From Paracoccaceae bacterium (GTDB lineage Bacteria; Pseudomonadota; Alphaproteobacteria; Rhodobacterales; Rhodobacteraceae), in NCBI GenBank assembly GCA_019090795.1, contig JAHRVG010000004.1:1-64000 (forward strand): a stretch of DNA of 64,000 nt, given 5' to 3'. This document shows positions 8,082 through 16,804 of the stretch, piece by piece (positions within the stretch are counted from its first letter, which is position 1; each line of letters opens with the position of its first letter). A program made the translations under genes and the position numbers. The notes under the pieces were generated by a model. The model worked only from the letters and a program-made list of their open reading frames with translations, was not told the DNA's origin and searched no databases.

Positions 8082-9425
8082 TCAGGCGGTGTCTTGATAG
8101 GTCTTTATCTCGAATGCACTGACCTGTTGCTGAAACTTTGCCGATTCCTGCCGCTTGGCAGTGACAAAAATTCTGCGCAGAATTGGTGCAAAAATTTTGG
8201 CGATGATCGGGCTTTGTTCAAAAGCATCTATCGCTGCGTCCCACATCCGTGGCAGCTGCGGCCGGTCTTGGGAATAGGCATCCCCGACTGTGGGCGCAGC
8301 TGGTTGAACCTTTGCATCCAGACCCAACAGTGCAGCGCCGAGAATGCAAGCGAGAACCAGATAGGGATTGGCATCGGCCCCGCTGACACGGTGTTCAATA
8401 CGCCGCGCAACATCAGGGCCACCGGGAATTCGGATCGCAGTTGTACGGTTTTCATACCCCCAAGCCACCGCCCCCGGCGCGTGGGAATGGGGGGCAAAGC
8501 GGCGGTAGGAATTGAAATGGGGCGCAAAAATCGCCATGCAGTCGGGCATCGCTTGCAACAACCCGGCCACCGCGAATTTCAGTTGCTCAGAGCCTTCGGG
8601 AGTACCGTTAGCATAGATATTATTGCCTTGCCGGTCCAAAACCGAGAAATGGACGTGCAAACCGCTGCCAGAACGGTCCCCGTATGGTTTCGCCATAAAA
8701 CTGGCAACCCGACCATGTTTGCGCGCCACTGCCCGCACGATCCGTTTGAATAACATCGCATCATCTGCAGCTTTCAAGGGATCAGGAACATGATTGAGGT
8801 TGATCTCCATTTGGCCAGAGCCATTTTCCGAAATTGTCGCATCCGCTGGTACATTTTGTTCAGCGCAGTATTTGTAGACATCATTCAGGAAGGGCTCAAA
8901 ATAGTCCAATTCGTCCAAGGATACCGTTGCATGGCTATCTGATACACGGGTGTTAATCTGTGATGTCGGGTAAATATCATCAGGATCCGATAGATAGAAC
9001 TCCAGCTCTGTTGCCACAACAACCTTAAGCCCCCGGTCTTTGTATTGCTGAACCACCTGCGCCAAAGCCTGACGCGGATCACCCATAAAGGGCGTGCCAT
9101 CCTCGTTATGCAGCATCAACTGTACAAAGGCGCTGGGAAACCGCCCAGTGCTGTTCAAAATAACGCCGCGCTCAGTCGGTTGGCAAATACCATCACTGTC
9201 GCCCGACTGGAAAACCAGCTCGCTGTCATCGGGATCGCTGCCCCATATATCCACACCTGCAAGTGACAGGGGCATTCGCGTAGCGCCATCCAAAACCTTG
9301 GCCAGATTTTGAACTGGCATCCGTTTGCCCCGCAGCTGGCCGTTCAGATCAAAGAAGCCCGCCTGCACAGAGATCGCTTCGGGATGGGAAGCAAGCCAGT
9401 CTTTCGCAATTTGTTTGGCGTTCAT
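8082..9425 (-). CDS. Glutamine synthetase family protein (PuuA/GlnT-like ligase)
   Basis: ATP-dependent gamma-glutamyl ligase of the glutamine synthetase fold, 447 residues. N-terminal beta-grasp with FFDLNGQLRGKRMP, then the catalytic barrel with TELEFYLSD, GSGLHVHFSV, the NPxL-like ANPYLVLACIL and the ENRTTAIRIPGG segment. The adenylylation site region of GlnA is not evident. The pattern fits gamma-glutamylpolyamine synthetases (PuuA-like) rather than nitrogen-assimilating GlnA; the real amine is unknown. The start at 9425 (MNAKQIAKDW) follows AGGTGG by about 8 bases; an in-frame GTG at 9437 lacks such a site. No other polyamine genes are adjacent. Confidence 0.82.
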   Translation of the reverse strand: MNAKQIAKDWLASHPEAISVQAGFFDLNGQLRGKRMPVQNLAKVLDGATRMPLSLAGVDIWGSDPDDSELVFQSGDSDGICQPTERGVILNSTGRFPSAFVQLMLHNEDGTPFMGDPRQALAQVVQQYKDRGLKVVVATELEFYLSDPDDIYPTSQINTRVSDSHATVSLDELDYFEPFLNDVYKYCAEQNVPADATISENGSGQMEINLNHVPDPLKAADDAMLFKRIVRAVARKHGRVASFMAKPYGDRSGSGLHVHFSVLDRQGNNIYANGTPEGSEQLKFAVAGLLQAMPDCMAIFAPHFNSYRRFAPHSHAPGAVAWGYENRTTAIRIPGGPDVARRIEHRVSGADANPYLVLACILGAALLGLDAKVQPAAPTVGDAYSQDRPQLPRMWDAAIDAFEQSPIIAKIFAPILRRIFVTAKRQESAKFQQQVSAFEIKTYQDTA

Positions 9426-9801
9426 CTTATTACCCACCTAGATAAAGGAGTTGACGCGTCTTTGTTATAGAAGTGATTTATAAGGTCAACGAATAATTTG
9501 ATCAAATTTGGATGCGCTGCCTTGCTTTGTTTCTAAAATCGCTCAATCCGGCGAATTTTTCTGAATCTCTGCAGTAGGTAAAATTCTAGATATTTACTAC
9601 ACAACATCCTCAGAACCGCCATGAAAGGCTATAAGAACAGTTATATCAAATACTTACGTGAATTTGGCCCTAGCAGATTGTGTCAAAATCTCGAACAATC
9701 GCTAAAAAAGTCCCTGCAATGTCCTTTTGTTTCCAAATTGATGACACGATTGGTGATCAAAAGAGAACCTGTAGATAGTTATTTGTAGCGAGGACGCCAG
9801 A
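9426..9801. other. Gene-free intergenic region between divergent genes
   Basis: 376 bases, AT-rich, between the leftward ligase gene and the rightward LysR gene. It must hold both promoters. I see no strong -35/-10 pair at standard spacing and no clear operator. A 55-codon frame at 9621-9788 lacks a ribosome binding site and is not called. Confidence 0.5.
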
Positions 9802-10707
9802 ATGGACCGCCTAACCGAAATGGAAGCATTTGCAAGTGTTGTAGACCTTGGCGGGTTTACCGATGCTGCACGCAAAATGGGTCTGTCAAAATCTGCCATC
9901 TCCAAACATGTTTCATCCCTAGAGGCACGCCTCGGGGCCCGGTTGCTCAATCGCACAACGCGACGCGTTAGCCCGACGGAAATTGGGTTGGCCTATTATG
10001 ATAAGGCTCGACAGGTGCTTGATAACGCCTGCGAAGCCGACGCAATGGTTACCTCGATGCAATCCGCGCCAAAGGGTTCCCTGCGATTGTCGGCCACCAC
10101 CGATTTTGGGGTAAACCACATTTCCCGCGCGCTTGGGGCCTTTCTTAACCGATATCCGGAGATTAACGTCAATCTGGTGTTGTCAAACCGTCAGGTTGAC
10201 TTGATGTCAGAGGGCTTTGATCTGGCTATTCGCATCGGTGAAATGCAAGACAGCACCCTGCGAGCACGAAAACTGGCTGAAACGAACATGCGGGTGATCG
10301 GGTCACCAGAATACTTTGAAGAACACGGCACGCCGGAAAAAATTGATGACCTTTCACACCACAAGCTTTTGCATTTTTCCAACCAATCCAATGGTAATGT
10401 CTGGAAAATGACTTCGCCCAGTGGTGAAAAACGTCTGGTTCGGGCGGGTGGCAGCCTGACAGTAAATGATGGCCAATCCCTGCTGCGCGCTGCCGAAGCT
10501 GGTCTCGGGATCGCCTATTTGCCAAGTTATCTGTATCACGAAGCGGTCGAGGACGGTCGCCTGTTACTTGCGATGCCAGATTTGCCGGTAGAGGTGTTGC
10601 CAGTGAGCGTGGTGTATCCTCCGGGCTTGTACACACAGCCCAAATTGCGTGCCTTCATTGATTTCCTAGTGGAGCACTTCAAATCAAAAGGGCCAGAAAT
10701 CTGGTAA
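9802..10707 (+). CDS. LysR-family transcriptional regulator
   Basis: A 301-residue LysR-type regulator. Winged helix at residues about 1-60 (GFTDAARKMGLSKSAISKHVSSLEARLG), then a substrate-binding domain beginning with LRLSATTDFGVNHISRALG. It belongs to the large group resembling AaeR/DmlR-type regulators. Divergent from the glutamine-synthetase-like gene across 376 bases, which it may control, although no direct sign of this is seen. GAGG precedes the ATG. An intrinsic terminator lies 25 bases after its stop. Confidence 0.88.
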   Translation: MDRLTEMEAFASVVDLGGFTDAARKMGLSKSAISKHVSSLEARLGARLLNRTTRRVSPTEIGLAYYDKARQVLDNACEADAMVTSMQSAPKGSLRLSATTDFGVNHISRALGAFLNRYPEINVNLVLSNRQVDLMSEGFDLAIRIGEMQDSTLRARKLAETNMRVIGSPEYFEEHGTPEKIDDLSHHKLLHFSNQSNGNVWKMTSPSGEKRLVRAGGSLTVNDGQSLLRAAEAGLGIAYLPSYLYHEAVEDGRLLLAMPDLPVEVLPVSVVYPPGLYTQPKLRAFIDFLVEHFKSKGPEIW

Positions 10708-10721
10708 CATCAGTCACTTAT

Positions 10722-11639
10722 CTACTTGGAGAAAACCGCCTCAACACGGCGGTTTTTTGCTCTGCCGACGTCGGTTTCGTTGGTTGCCCTTGGGGAAAGA
10801 AAGCCAATTCCGTGGGCCGAAAGCCGCTTTCTCTGAATGCCATGTGCATTGACCAACAGATTCAGCACGGTCATTGCCCGCTTCTTAGACAAAGCAATAT
10901 TTCCGTCAAGCGATCCCGACATATCGGAATGACCAACAAGAAAAACCTTGAGGGTCTTGTTTTGGATCAATCGTTCGGCAAGCTTTGCTATGCTGCCGTT
11001 CCGGTCATTTCCCAACTTGGCACTGCCGGTTTCAAACTCCAACCCCTCTAAAACAAACGATAGGTTTCCCTGTTTCGGTAAGGGGGGGGGCACGGCCAGG
11101 TTTTCCATTGTATCAACCTTAAAAACTGTTGCTAACTCTGGTGCATATTCAGTCATCTGCACATAAACAGAAGTAGGCGATTTGCTGAGCAGAAAAGTTA
11201 CATAGGCTTGCGCGACAGACCCTTTTTGCCGGGCGCTGACAAAACGGAAATCGCGCAGATCTACGCGCATCTTCGGCTCTGCCACAACATCAATCGCAAA
11301 GCGAAAATCAAATCCACCACAGCTTTCAGTTTGGCAAAACAACAGAACTTCGTAGTCAGAGCTTTCCAACTGATCCAGGATGTTTTTCTGCACCTCGGCC
11401 AAAGTCTGCTCGCCCCCAAACGCCCATACCGAACGGCGAATGTCTTCGGGTGCTTTTGCGGTGATCAGACCCTCCGGCCCATACGGTTTAACAGCAACAA
11501 AAGGTGACATTTCCGTTTCTTTGCGGGAATAAGTCTCCTTGGCCCCTAACGGCAATTGCAACACGAATTCAGCTGCTACGCTGGTGTTGAGGGCAAGCAA
11601 GAGAATGCCCGCCCATAACAATAAACCGAAAAACCTCAT
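10722..11639 (-). CDS. OmpA-family envelope protein
   Basis: A 305-residue exported protein. A signal peptide is visible (MRFFGLLLWAGILLLALN, likely cut after SVAA near residue 23). The middle part is not recognised. The C-terminal third (about 195-305) is an OmpA-like peptidoglycan-binding domain with FETGSAKL, VGHSDMSG, LSKKRAMTVLNLLV and the terminal GRAKNRRVE. There is no lipobox. Its start overlaps the stop of the upstream peroxidase-like gene by 4 bases (ATGA), so it is the last gene of a leftward unit beginning with the CinA-like gene at 13670. Confidence 0.8.
   Translation of the reverse strand: MRFFGLLLWAGILLLALNTSVAAEFVLQLPLGAKETYSRKETEMSPFVAVKPYGPEGLITAKAPEDIRRSVWAFGGEQTLAEVQKNILDQLESSDYEVLLFCQTESCGGFDFRFAIDVVAEPKMRVDLRDFRFVSARQKGSVAQAYVTFLLSKSPTSVYVQMTEYAPELATVFKVDTMENLAVPPPLPKQGNLSFVLEGLEFETGSAKLGNDRNGSIAKLAERLIQNKTLKVFLVGHSDMSGSLDGNIALSKKRAMTVLNLLVNAHGIQRKRLSAHGIGFLSPRATNETDVGRAKNRRVEAVFSK
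10732..10758 (+). terminator. Intrinsic terminator for the LysR gene, inside the 3' end of the OmpA-like gene
   Basis: AAAACCGCC (10732-10740), a 7-base loop and GGCGGTTTT (10748-10756) form a 9-bp stem continued by a T-run to 10758. It is oriented to stop rightward transcription. The same bases, read leftward, encode the NRRVEAVF end of the OmpA-like protein. Confidence 0.75.
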
Positions 11640-12205
11640 CGAAATGATGAATGATATTCCGCATTTGGCCGCTTGTCGGTGGCCGAGGAAACGCGATTTG
11701 ACATGTTAAAGAACCCGGCAACGTTGGCGATGTCCCAAATGTCGGCATCGGTAAAGCCTACATCCCGCAAGGCTTGACGGTCCGGCTCCTCAATACGGTG
11801 GCTGGCCTCGGTCATTTTCGCGGCAAAATCCAACATTGCCTTTTCACGAGGTGAGAGCGGGGCAACACGGTAATTCATCACCAGCATTTCACCCAGCTCG
11901 GGCTTACCTGACAGCTCGCGGACAGCCGCCCCATGGGCAACAAGGCAATAAAAACACTTATTAATCGACGAAACGACCACAGCGATCATCTCGCGTTCCA
12001 GTTTTGTCAGCCCACTATCTGCCAGCATGAAATCATTGTACATGGTAGTAAAAGCATTCAGCCTGTCGATGTTATTAGAGTAAGACCGCAAAACATTGGG
12101 TACAAATCCCAGTTTCTCTACACAAATATCAAAATATTTCTGTGTCTTTTCCGGCAGTGGATCGACAGGTGGCAGGTTCAGGGCTGTGGGGGATTGATCA
12201 GACAT
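11636..12205 (-). CDS. Peroxidase-related protein (CMD/AhpD fold)
   Basis: A 189-residue member of the uncharacterised peroxidase-related group of carboxymuconolactone decarboxylase-like proteins. The redox motif CFYC sits in SSINKCFYCLVAHGAAVREL (about residues 80-99), with the proton-relay His just after it, as in AhpD. Likely a thiol-dependent alkylhydroperoxidase, but the substrate is unknown. It begins 14 bases after the GNAT gene and overlaps the OmpA-like gene. Confidence 0.85.
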   Translation of the reverse strand: MSDQSPTALNLPPVDPLPEKTQKYFDICVEKLGFVPNVLRSYSNNIDRLNAFTTMYNDFMLADSGLTKLEREMIAVVVSSINKCFYCLVAHGAAVRELSGKPELGEMLVMNYRVAPLSPREKAMLDFAAKMTEASHRIEEPDRQALRDVGFTDADIWDIANVAGFFNMSNRVSSATDKRPNAEYHSSFR

Positions 12206-12219
12206 GGTTAACCTTCGTG

Positions 12220-12942
12220 TTAGGGAACAAGTTTACGATAGTGGTAGTGGGCAGCGACTTCCATGCCCATTTTCCGGTACAAACCCTGCGCCGGTGCGTT
12301 TTCGCTGGTTGTCAGACATGTGAACCATTCTGTGTTCTGCTGGGCCGCCCACCATGCAGCCCCGCGCATCATAGCCTCGGCGACACCCTGTTTGCGTGCA
12401 GATGTCAAAACCTCGACTGCGTGCACCATGGCAATGTCCTGATAGCATCCAAGAAAGCTCACCCCGACGGGGCGGTTTTTATAGCGCCCCATCAAACAGG
12501 TATTGGGCTCCGCTGCGCGGTCCATAACTGCAAGGCGCGGCGCATCAATGCCGCCATCCTGCCAAATCTCCTCCATGATCGCGAGCGGTCCTTTGGAAAA
12601 AATCACCTGCAAAGAAGACTGGTCATATTCCGCCAAACTTTCGCAACGCATCATCAGGACATCAACGGGATCAACGATTTGATAGCCTTGGTCCTCTAGC
12701 AACCCGTCAAGCTCGGGTTGCTCCCCCCGAACCATAAACAACGGCGCTTGCCCCATTTCCCGCATAACAGACGCCGCTTGCTCGACATCTTCTTTGCGGG
12801 CAATCTTGGCAGTAGAAGCCGCGGAAACACGTTGGCCAGCTCCTTTGCCTTCGCGCAATGTCCAGATGCCTTTGGTGCGCATTGCAAATGCGGGCCATGT
12901 GGCATCAATTGCTTGAAATAATTCTGTTTTAGAAGGGGTCAT
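12220..12942 (-). CDS. GNAT-family N-acetyltransferase
   Basis: A 240-residue two-part protein: a poorly conserved N-terminal half and a C-terminal GNAT domain. Acetyl-CoA-binding motif A is seen in VHAVEVLTSARKQGVAEAM (about residues 167-185) and motif B in NAPAQGLYRKMGMEVAAHYHYR. The substrate is unknown. Its ATG overlaps the stop of the CinA-like gene by 4 bases. Confidence 0.8.
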   Translation of the reverse strand: MTPSKTELFQAIDATWPAFAMRTKGIWTLREGKGAGQRVSAASTAKIARKEDVEQAASVMREMGQAPLFMVRGEQPELDGLLEDQGYQIVDPVDVLMMRCESLAEYDQSSLQVIFSKGPLAIMEEIWQDGGIDAPRLAVMDRAAEPNTCLMGRYKNRPVGVSFLGCYQDIAMVHAVEVLTSARKQGVAEAMMRGAAWWAAQQNTEWFTCLTTSENAPAQGLYRKMGMEVAAHYHYRKLVP

Positions 12943-13670
12943 TTTGTTAATACCTCAAATGCGAGTGCAACCGCATGGCTCGCGCTCGCAATTAGCTGTT
13001 GCGAAGTACCCCGAATAACAATGTTGGTGCCGTATTTTCCATACATGCTGAAGGGGTAAGAGCCGATGGAAAGTTCCGGAAAGTCCGTGGCAATTTTTGC
13101 CAGTGGACCGGCAATTTCACTCTCCGGAGAATCCATCCGGATGGTTTCAGATAACATGGGCTGCCCCCCTGAAAGGGTAGGAAGCAGGTTTTCCAGCATC
13201 ACGACAAAAATTGTCGGCACGCCAGCCATCACATGTACATTCTCAAGACTAAAGCCCGGTGCCTTGGAAATCGGGTTGTTGATCAGCTTTGCGCCCTTTG
13301 GTATACGTGCCATCCGCAACCGGGCCTCGGTCAGGTCGGCCTCCCCATTTTCATAGTTCGTCGCCAACATCGCCCGCGCATCATCGCGCACATCTATGGA
13401 AACCCCAAAGGCAGCCGCAATGCTATCAGCGGTAATATCGTCATGTGTTGGCCCAATACCACCGCTGGTAAATACATGGGTAAACTTGCCGCGCAGTACA
13501 TTCACAGCCCCGGAAATTTCACCATGATCGTCTGAAACTACCCGAACCTCCTTTAGATCAATCCCCACTCGCGTCAGCTCCTGTGCCAAATGAAAAGTGT
13601 TCGCATCCTGTGTGCGCCCAGACAGGATCTCATCACCAATCACAATCATCGCCGCGTTCGGATTTACCAT
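12939..13670 (-). CDS. CinA-like molybdopterin-binding domain protein (COG1058)
   Basis: A 243-residue protein with the MoaB/MogA-like domain found at the N-terminus of competence/damage-inducible CinA. Motifs: AMIVIGDEILSGRTQDANT, the FTSGGIGPTHDDITADSIA loop and GVPTIFVVML. The C-terminal PncC-type nicotinamide-nucleotide amidase domain is absent, so its activity is uncertain (related proteins act as pyrophosphatases). The start at 13670 (MVNPNAAMIV) matches family N-termini; a longer frame reaching 14018 runs opposite sfsA and is not credible. Divergent from sfsA with 40 bases between starts. Confidence 0.82.
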   Translation of the reverse strand: MVNPNAAMIVIGDEILSGRTQDANTFHLAQELTRVGIDLKEVRVVSDDHGEISGAVNVLRGKFTHVFTSGGIGPTHDDITADSIAAAFGVSIDVRDDARAMLATNYENGEADLTEARLRMARIPKGAKLINNPISKAPGFSLENVHVMAGVPTIFVVMLENLLPTLSGGQPMLSETIRMDSPESEIAGPLAKIATDFPELSIGSYPFSMYGKYGTNIVIRGTSQQLIASASHAVALAFEVLTK

Positions 13671-13710
13671 AAGCCTTGTCCTCTTGATCCGCTGCTCATA
13701 CTGTCGCAAA

Positions 13711-14412
13711 ATGAAATTTGCGCAACCCCTGATCCCCGCTATTCTTGTCCGTAGGTATAAACGATTTCTGGCCGACGTCACGCTGGAAGACGGCCGTGAA
13801 GTTACCGCCCATTGCGCAAACCCCGGGGGAATGTTGGGGTTGAAAGAGCCGGGATCGAGGATTTGGCTCGAACCCAACAACAACCCCAAACGAAAATTAC
13901 GCTTTAGCTGGAAACTGATTGAGCTACCGGACGGCCATCTGGCTGGTATTGACACAATGGTTCCCAATGTCGTTGTTGGTGAAGCTTTGCGGGCGCAGAA
14001 AATTCCTGAACTCGCCAATTATTCCACCATCAAGCCCGAGGTCAAATACGGCAAATCCAGCCGCATAGATTTCCTGCTGACCCAAGAAGGGTTGCCCGAT
14101 ACATTTATCGAGGTCAAAAACGTTCATTTCCGCCGCAAAGGTGATTGGGCGGAATTTCCGGACAGCGTTACCGCACGCGGGGCGAAACATCTGGCCGAAT
14201 TGTCCGATATGGTAGAACAGGGTCACCGCGCAATAATGCTTTATCTTGTGCAACGTACGGATTGTGCTCGTTTCAAGCTGGCTGAAGATTATGATCCAAC
14301 CTATGCCAAAGCCTATCAAAAGGCCCGCGAGGCCGGTGTTGAAATGCTGTGTTATGCGACGAGCCTATCGCCTAGTGGCATCCACTTGTCCCATTCGCTA
14401 CCCGTAGACTAA
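13711..14412 (+). CDS. sfsA: Sugar fermentation stimulation protein SfsA
   Basis: A 233-residue SfsA protein: OB-like N-terminus (LIPAILVRRYKRFLADV) and a nuclease-like C-terminal part with SRIDFLL, TFIEVKNVH and DSVTARGAKHLAEL. The family binds DNA nonspecifically and was linked to maltose use in Escherichia coli; its biochemical role remains unclear. The start at 13711 (MKFAQP) aligns with relatives; an upstream extension to 13597 would lie over the CinA-like gene. Confidence 0.92.
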   Translation: MKFAQPLIPAILVRRYKRFLADVTLEDGREVTAHCANPGGMLGLKEPGSRIWLEPNNNPKRKLRFSWKLIELPDGHLAGIDTMVPNVVVGEALRAQKIPELANYSTIKPEVKYGKSSRIDFLLTQEGLPDTFIEVKNVHFRRKGDWAEFPDSVTARGAKHLAELSDMVEQGHRAIMLYLVQRTDCARFKLAEDYDPTYAKAYQKAREAGVEMLCYATSLSPSGIHLSHSLPVD

Positions 14413-14497
14413 TCGCAACATTTTTATCCGCCACACTGGCGCTTATCCTCAATTCCGACTATTCAAACCCAAAATCACCTTGTTTTCGGAGCGCCCT

Positions 14498-15310
14498 GTG
14501 GAAGATAGCAATTCACCAAGATTGAACAAAGACGGCATCACCATTCACACGGCTGATGAATTTGAGGGTATGCGCCAAGCAGGTAGGCTGGCGGCAGAGG
14601 TTCTTGATATGATCGCCCAGCATGTCGATGTTGGCGTAACCACAGAACACCTCGATCAATTGTGCCACGATCATATGGTTGCGGCGGGTGCGCGCCCGGC
14701 TACGCTGGGCTATCGCGGGTATCCCAAATCCTCTTGTATTTCAATTAACCACGTTGTCTGCCACGGTATTCCTTCCGACAAAAAACTGCGCGACGGGGAT
14801 ATTTTGAACATCGACGTGACCTGCATTCTTGATGGCTGGTTCGGGGATTGTTCGCGCATGTATGTGGCCGGAAAACTGAACCGAAAAGCGGAACGCCTGA
14901 TCCAGATCACCCACGACAGCCTGATGATTGGCATTGATCAGGTAAAACCTGGCAACACATTTGGCGATATCGGCGCAGCAATCCAGCGCTATGTAGAAGC
15001 AAACCGTTGTACAGTGGTCCGTGATTTTTGCGGCCACGGCCTTGGGCGCGTGTTCCATTCCGCACCTAACGTTCTGCATTATGGCCGTTGGGGCACGGGC
15101 GCCGTTCTGGAAGAAGGTATGTTTTTCACAATCGAACCAATGGTTAATCTGGGTCGACCAGAAACCAAAGTTCTGGCGGATGACTGGACGGCTGTTACCA
15201 AAGACAAATCCCTTTCTGCACAGTTTGAGCATTCACTCGGTGTGACGGCTAACGGATGCGAGATATTTACAGAATCACCTGCAGGAACCTTTTACCCGAC
15301 TTGGCGCTAA
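14498..15310 (+). CDS. map: Methionine aminopeptidase, type I
   Basis: Removes the initiator methionine from new proteins. The pita-bread fold with all five metal ligands is visible: the two Asp in NIDVTCILDGWFGDCS, His in GHGLGRVFH, Glu in TIEPMVN and Glu in QFEHSLGV; catalytic His lies in NHVVCHGIP. 270 residues from a GTG at 14498, preceded by CGGAG 7 bases upstream; a TTG at 14480 is in frame but lacks a site. It has no zinc-finger N-terminal extension. Confidence 0.93.
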   Translation: MEDSNSPRLNKDGITIHTADEFEGMRQAGRLAAEVLDMIAQHVDVGVTTEHLDQLCHDHMVAAGARPATLGYRGYPKSSCISINHVVCHGIPSDKKLRDGDILNIDVTCILDGWFGDCSRMYVAGKLNRKAERLIQITHDSLMIGIDQVKPGNTFGDIGAAIQRYVEANRCTVVRDFCGHGLGRVFHSAPNVLHYGRWGTGAVLEEGMFFTIEPMVNLGRPETKVLADDWTAVTKDKSLSAQFEHSLGVTANGCEIFTESPAGTFYPTWR

Positions 15311-15378
15311 CAAATCGTTAGCGGAAAGAAAGAGAACATTTTAGGAACACCTTAACCCAATTGCCCGAATGTCGAGGC

Positions 15379-16137
15379 ATGAGAAACACTGATTCTACCC
15401 CTGCCTTCAATGAAAAGCCCCTGTTCGGGTTTGCGTTTGATTCCACTTATCCGGTTATCTCCGATGCAGACTCCTGCAAGGATCATCGCAAAAGGCTGCG
15501 CCAGCGTTTCATGCGTGCTGGCACCATTGCGTTGCAAGATTATGAAATGCTGGAACTGATATTGTTTCGGGCGATTCCGCGCCGCAATGTTAAACCATTG
15601 GCGAAGACCCTGTTGGCGCGATTCGGCGACTTTAATCGCGTGATTTCCGCTCGCCCCAGCCTTTTGGCAGAGGTTCAGGGCGTTGGCGATGCCGTGGTGC
15701 AAGAGCTGAAAATAATAGAGGCAGCAGCGCATAGCCTGGCACAGGCCAAAGTTCTTCATACCGATGTTTTATCCTCTTGGGGCGCATTGATGCGCTATTG
15801 CAAAACCACTATGGCGCATAGGGAAACCGAGCAGTTCCGCATCTTGTTTCTGGATCGCAAAAACGTTTTGATTGGAGATGAAGAACAGCAGAAAGGCACA
15901 GTGGATCATGTTCCGGTTTATCCACGCGAAGTCGCCAAACGCGCCCTCGAACTGAATGCAAGCGCGGTGATCTTGGTGCACAACCATCCATCCGGCGATC
16001 CCTCCCCCTCTCAGGCAGACATTGACATGACGATCCTTGTAGAAAATGCTCTACGGGCAATCGGAGTTACGGTTCACGACCATATAATTGTCGGCAAAGA
16101 AACTGACAGCAGTTTCCGCTCTTTGGGTTTACTCTAG
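15379..16137 (+). CDS. radC: RadC-family JAB-domain protein
   Basis: A 252-residue protein of the RadC family. An N-terminal UPF0758 helix-hairpin-helix-like part (HRKRLRQRF, LLAEVQGVGDAVVQELK) is followed by a JAB/MPN domain with the zinc motif in LVHNHPSGDPSPSQADI (about residues 195-212). Despite the name, a direct role in DNA repair is not established. The first ATG is used; an in-frame TTG at 15361 is a weaker option. Confidence 0.9.
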   Translation: MRNTDSTPAFNEKPLFGFAFDSTYPVISDADSCKDHRKRLRQRFMRAGTIALQDYEMLELILFRAIPRRNVKPLAKTLLARFGDFNRVISARPSLLAEVQGVGDAVVQELKIIEAAAHSLAQAKVLHTDVLSSWGALMRYCKTTMAHRETEQFRILFLDRKNVLIGDEEQQKGTVDHVPVYPREVAKRALELNASAVILVHNHPSGDPSPSQADIDMTILVENALRAIGVTVHDHIIVGKETDSSFRSLGLL

Positions 16138-16180
16138 GAAATTCATCCCCTGCAACTCGCCGGAAAAAATCGCTCTGGCA

Positions 16181-16209
16181 TTGTCCTGCGCATTGCGGAT
16201 ACGTATATG
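16181..16209 (+). promoter_or_regulatory. Candidate promoter for hslVU
   Basis: TTGTCC (16181-16186) and TATATG (16204-16209) are separated by 17 bases, 21 bases before the hslV start codon. This is a moderate match to a housekeeping promoter. A heat-shock (RpoH) CTTG element was looked for and not seen here. Confidence 0.35.
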
Positions 16210-16230
16210 CGAGCGTGAAAGGATGAATTG

Positions 16231-16800
16231 ATGTCTGACTCTGGAAAATTCCCCGGCTGGCATGGTACTACAATTGTAGGTGTCAAAAAGGACGGTAAAG
16301 TTGTTGTTGCGGGCGATGGACAAGTAAGCTTGGGGCAAACTGTCATCAAGGGGTCAGCGCGCAAAGTAAGGCGCATATCCCCCGGGGGCCATGACGTTGT
16401 TTGTGGGTTTGCCGGATCAACCGCAGATGCTTTCACCTTGCTAGAAAGGTTGGAATCCAAGCTGGAATCTGCACCCGGTCAGTTGGCAAAGGGATGCGTC
16501 GAGCTGGCCAAAGACTGGCGGATGGACAAATACCTGCGCAATCTGGAGGCCATGCTGATCGTCACTGACGGCGCGGACCTGTTTATTATTACCGGTGCAG
16601 GTGACGTTCTGGAGCCAGAAAACGATATTGCTGCAATCGGTTCTGGTGGCAACTTTGCACTGGCGGCCGCACGTGCACTTATGGATAGTGGCAAAGATGC
16701 TGAAATGATTGCCCGCAAGGCGCTGGAAATCGCCGCCGAGATATGCGTTTACACCAACGGCAACCTGACCGTTGAAAGCATCAAAAAGAACAAGGACTAA
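16231..16800 (+). CDS. hslV: HslV peptidase subunit of the HslUV protease
   Basis: Threonine peptidase forming the proteolytic core of the ATP-dependent HslUV complex. 189 residues starting [18 protein letters not shown]. The catalytic Thr is the one after HG, so a 12-residue propeptide must be removed, as in other alphaproteobacterial HslV. The proteasome-type segment [12 protein letters not shown] and [14 protein letters not shown] are present. The ATG at 16231 has AAAGGA about 8 bases upstream. hslU follows after 4 bases. Confidence 0.96.
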   Translation: MSDSGKFPGWHGTTIVGVKKDGKVVVAGDGQVSLGQTVIKGSARKVRRISPGGHDVVCGFAGSTADAFTLLERLESKLESAPGQLAKGCVELAKDWRMDKYLRNLEAMLIVTDGADLFIITGAGDVLEPENDIAAIGSGGNFALAAARALMDSGKDAEMIARKALEIAAEICVYTNGNLTVESIKKNKD

Positions 16801-16804
16801 GCCT

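Noticed and set aside
9621-9788. 55-codon open frame starting MKGYKNSYIKYLREF
   Set aside because: No ribosome binding site, no family likeness, and it fills a divergent promoter region; kept only as a note.
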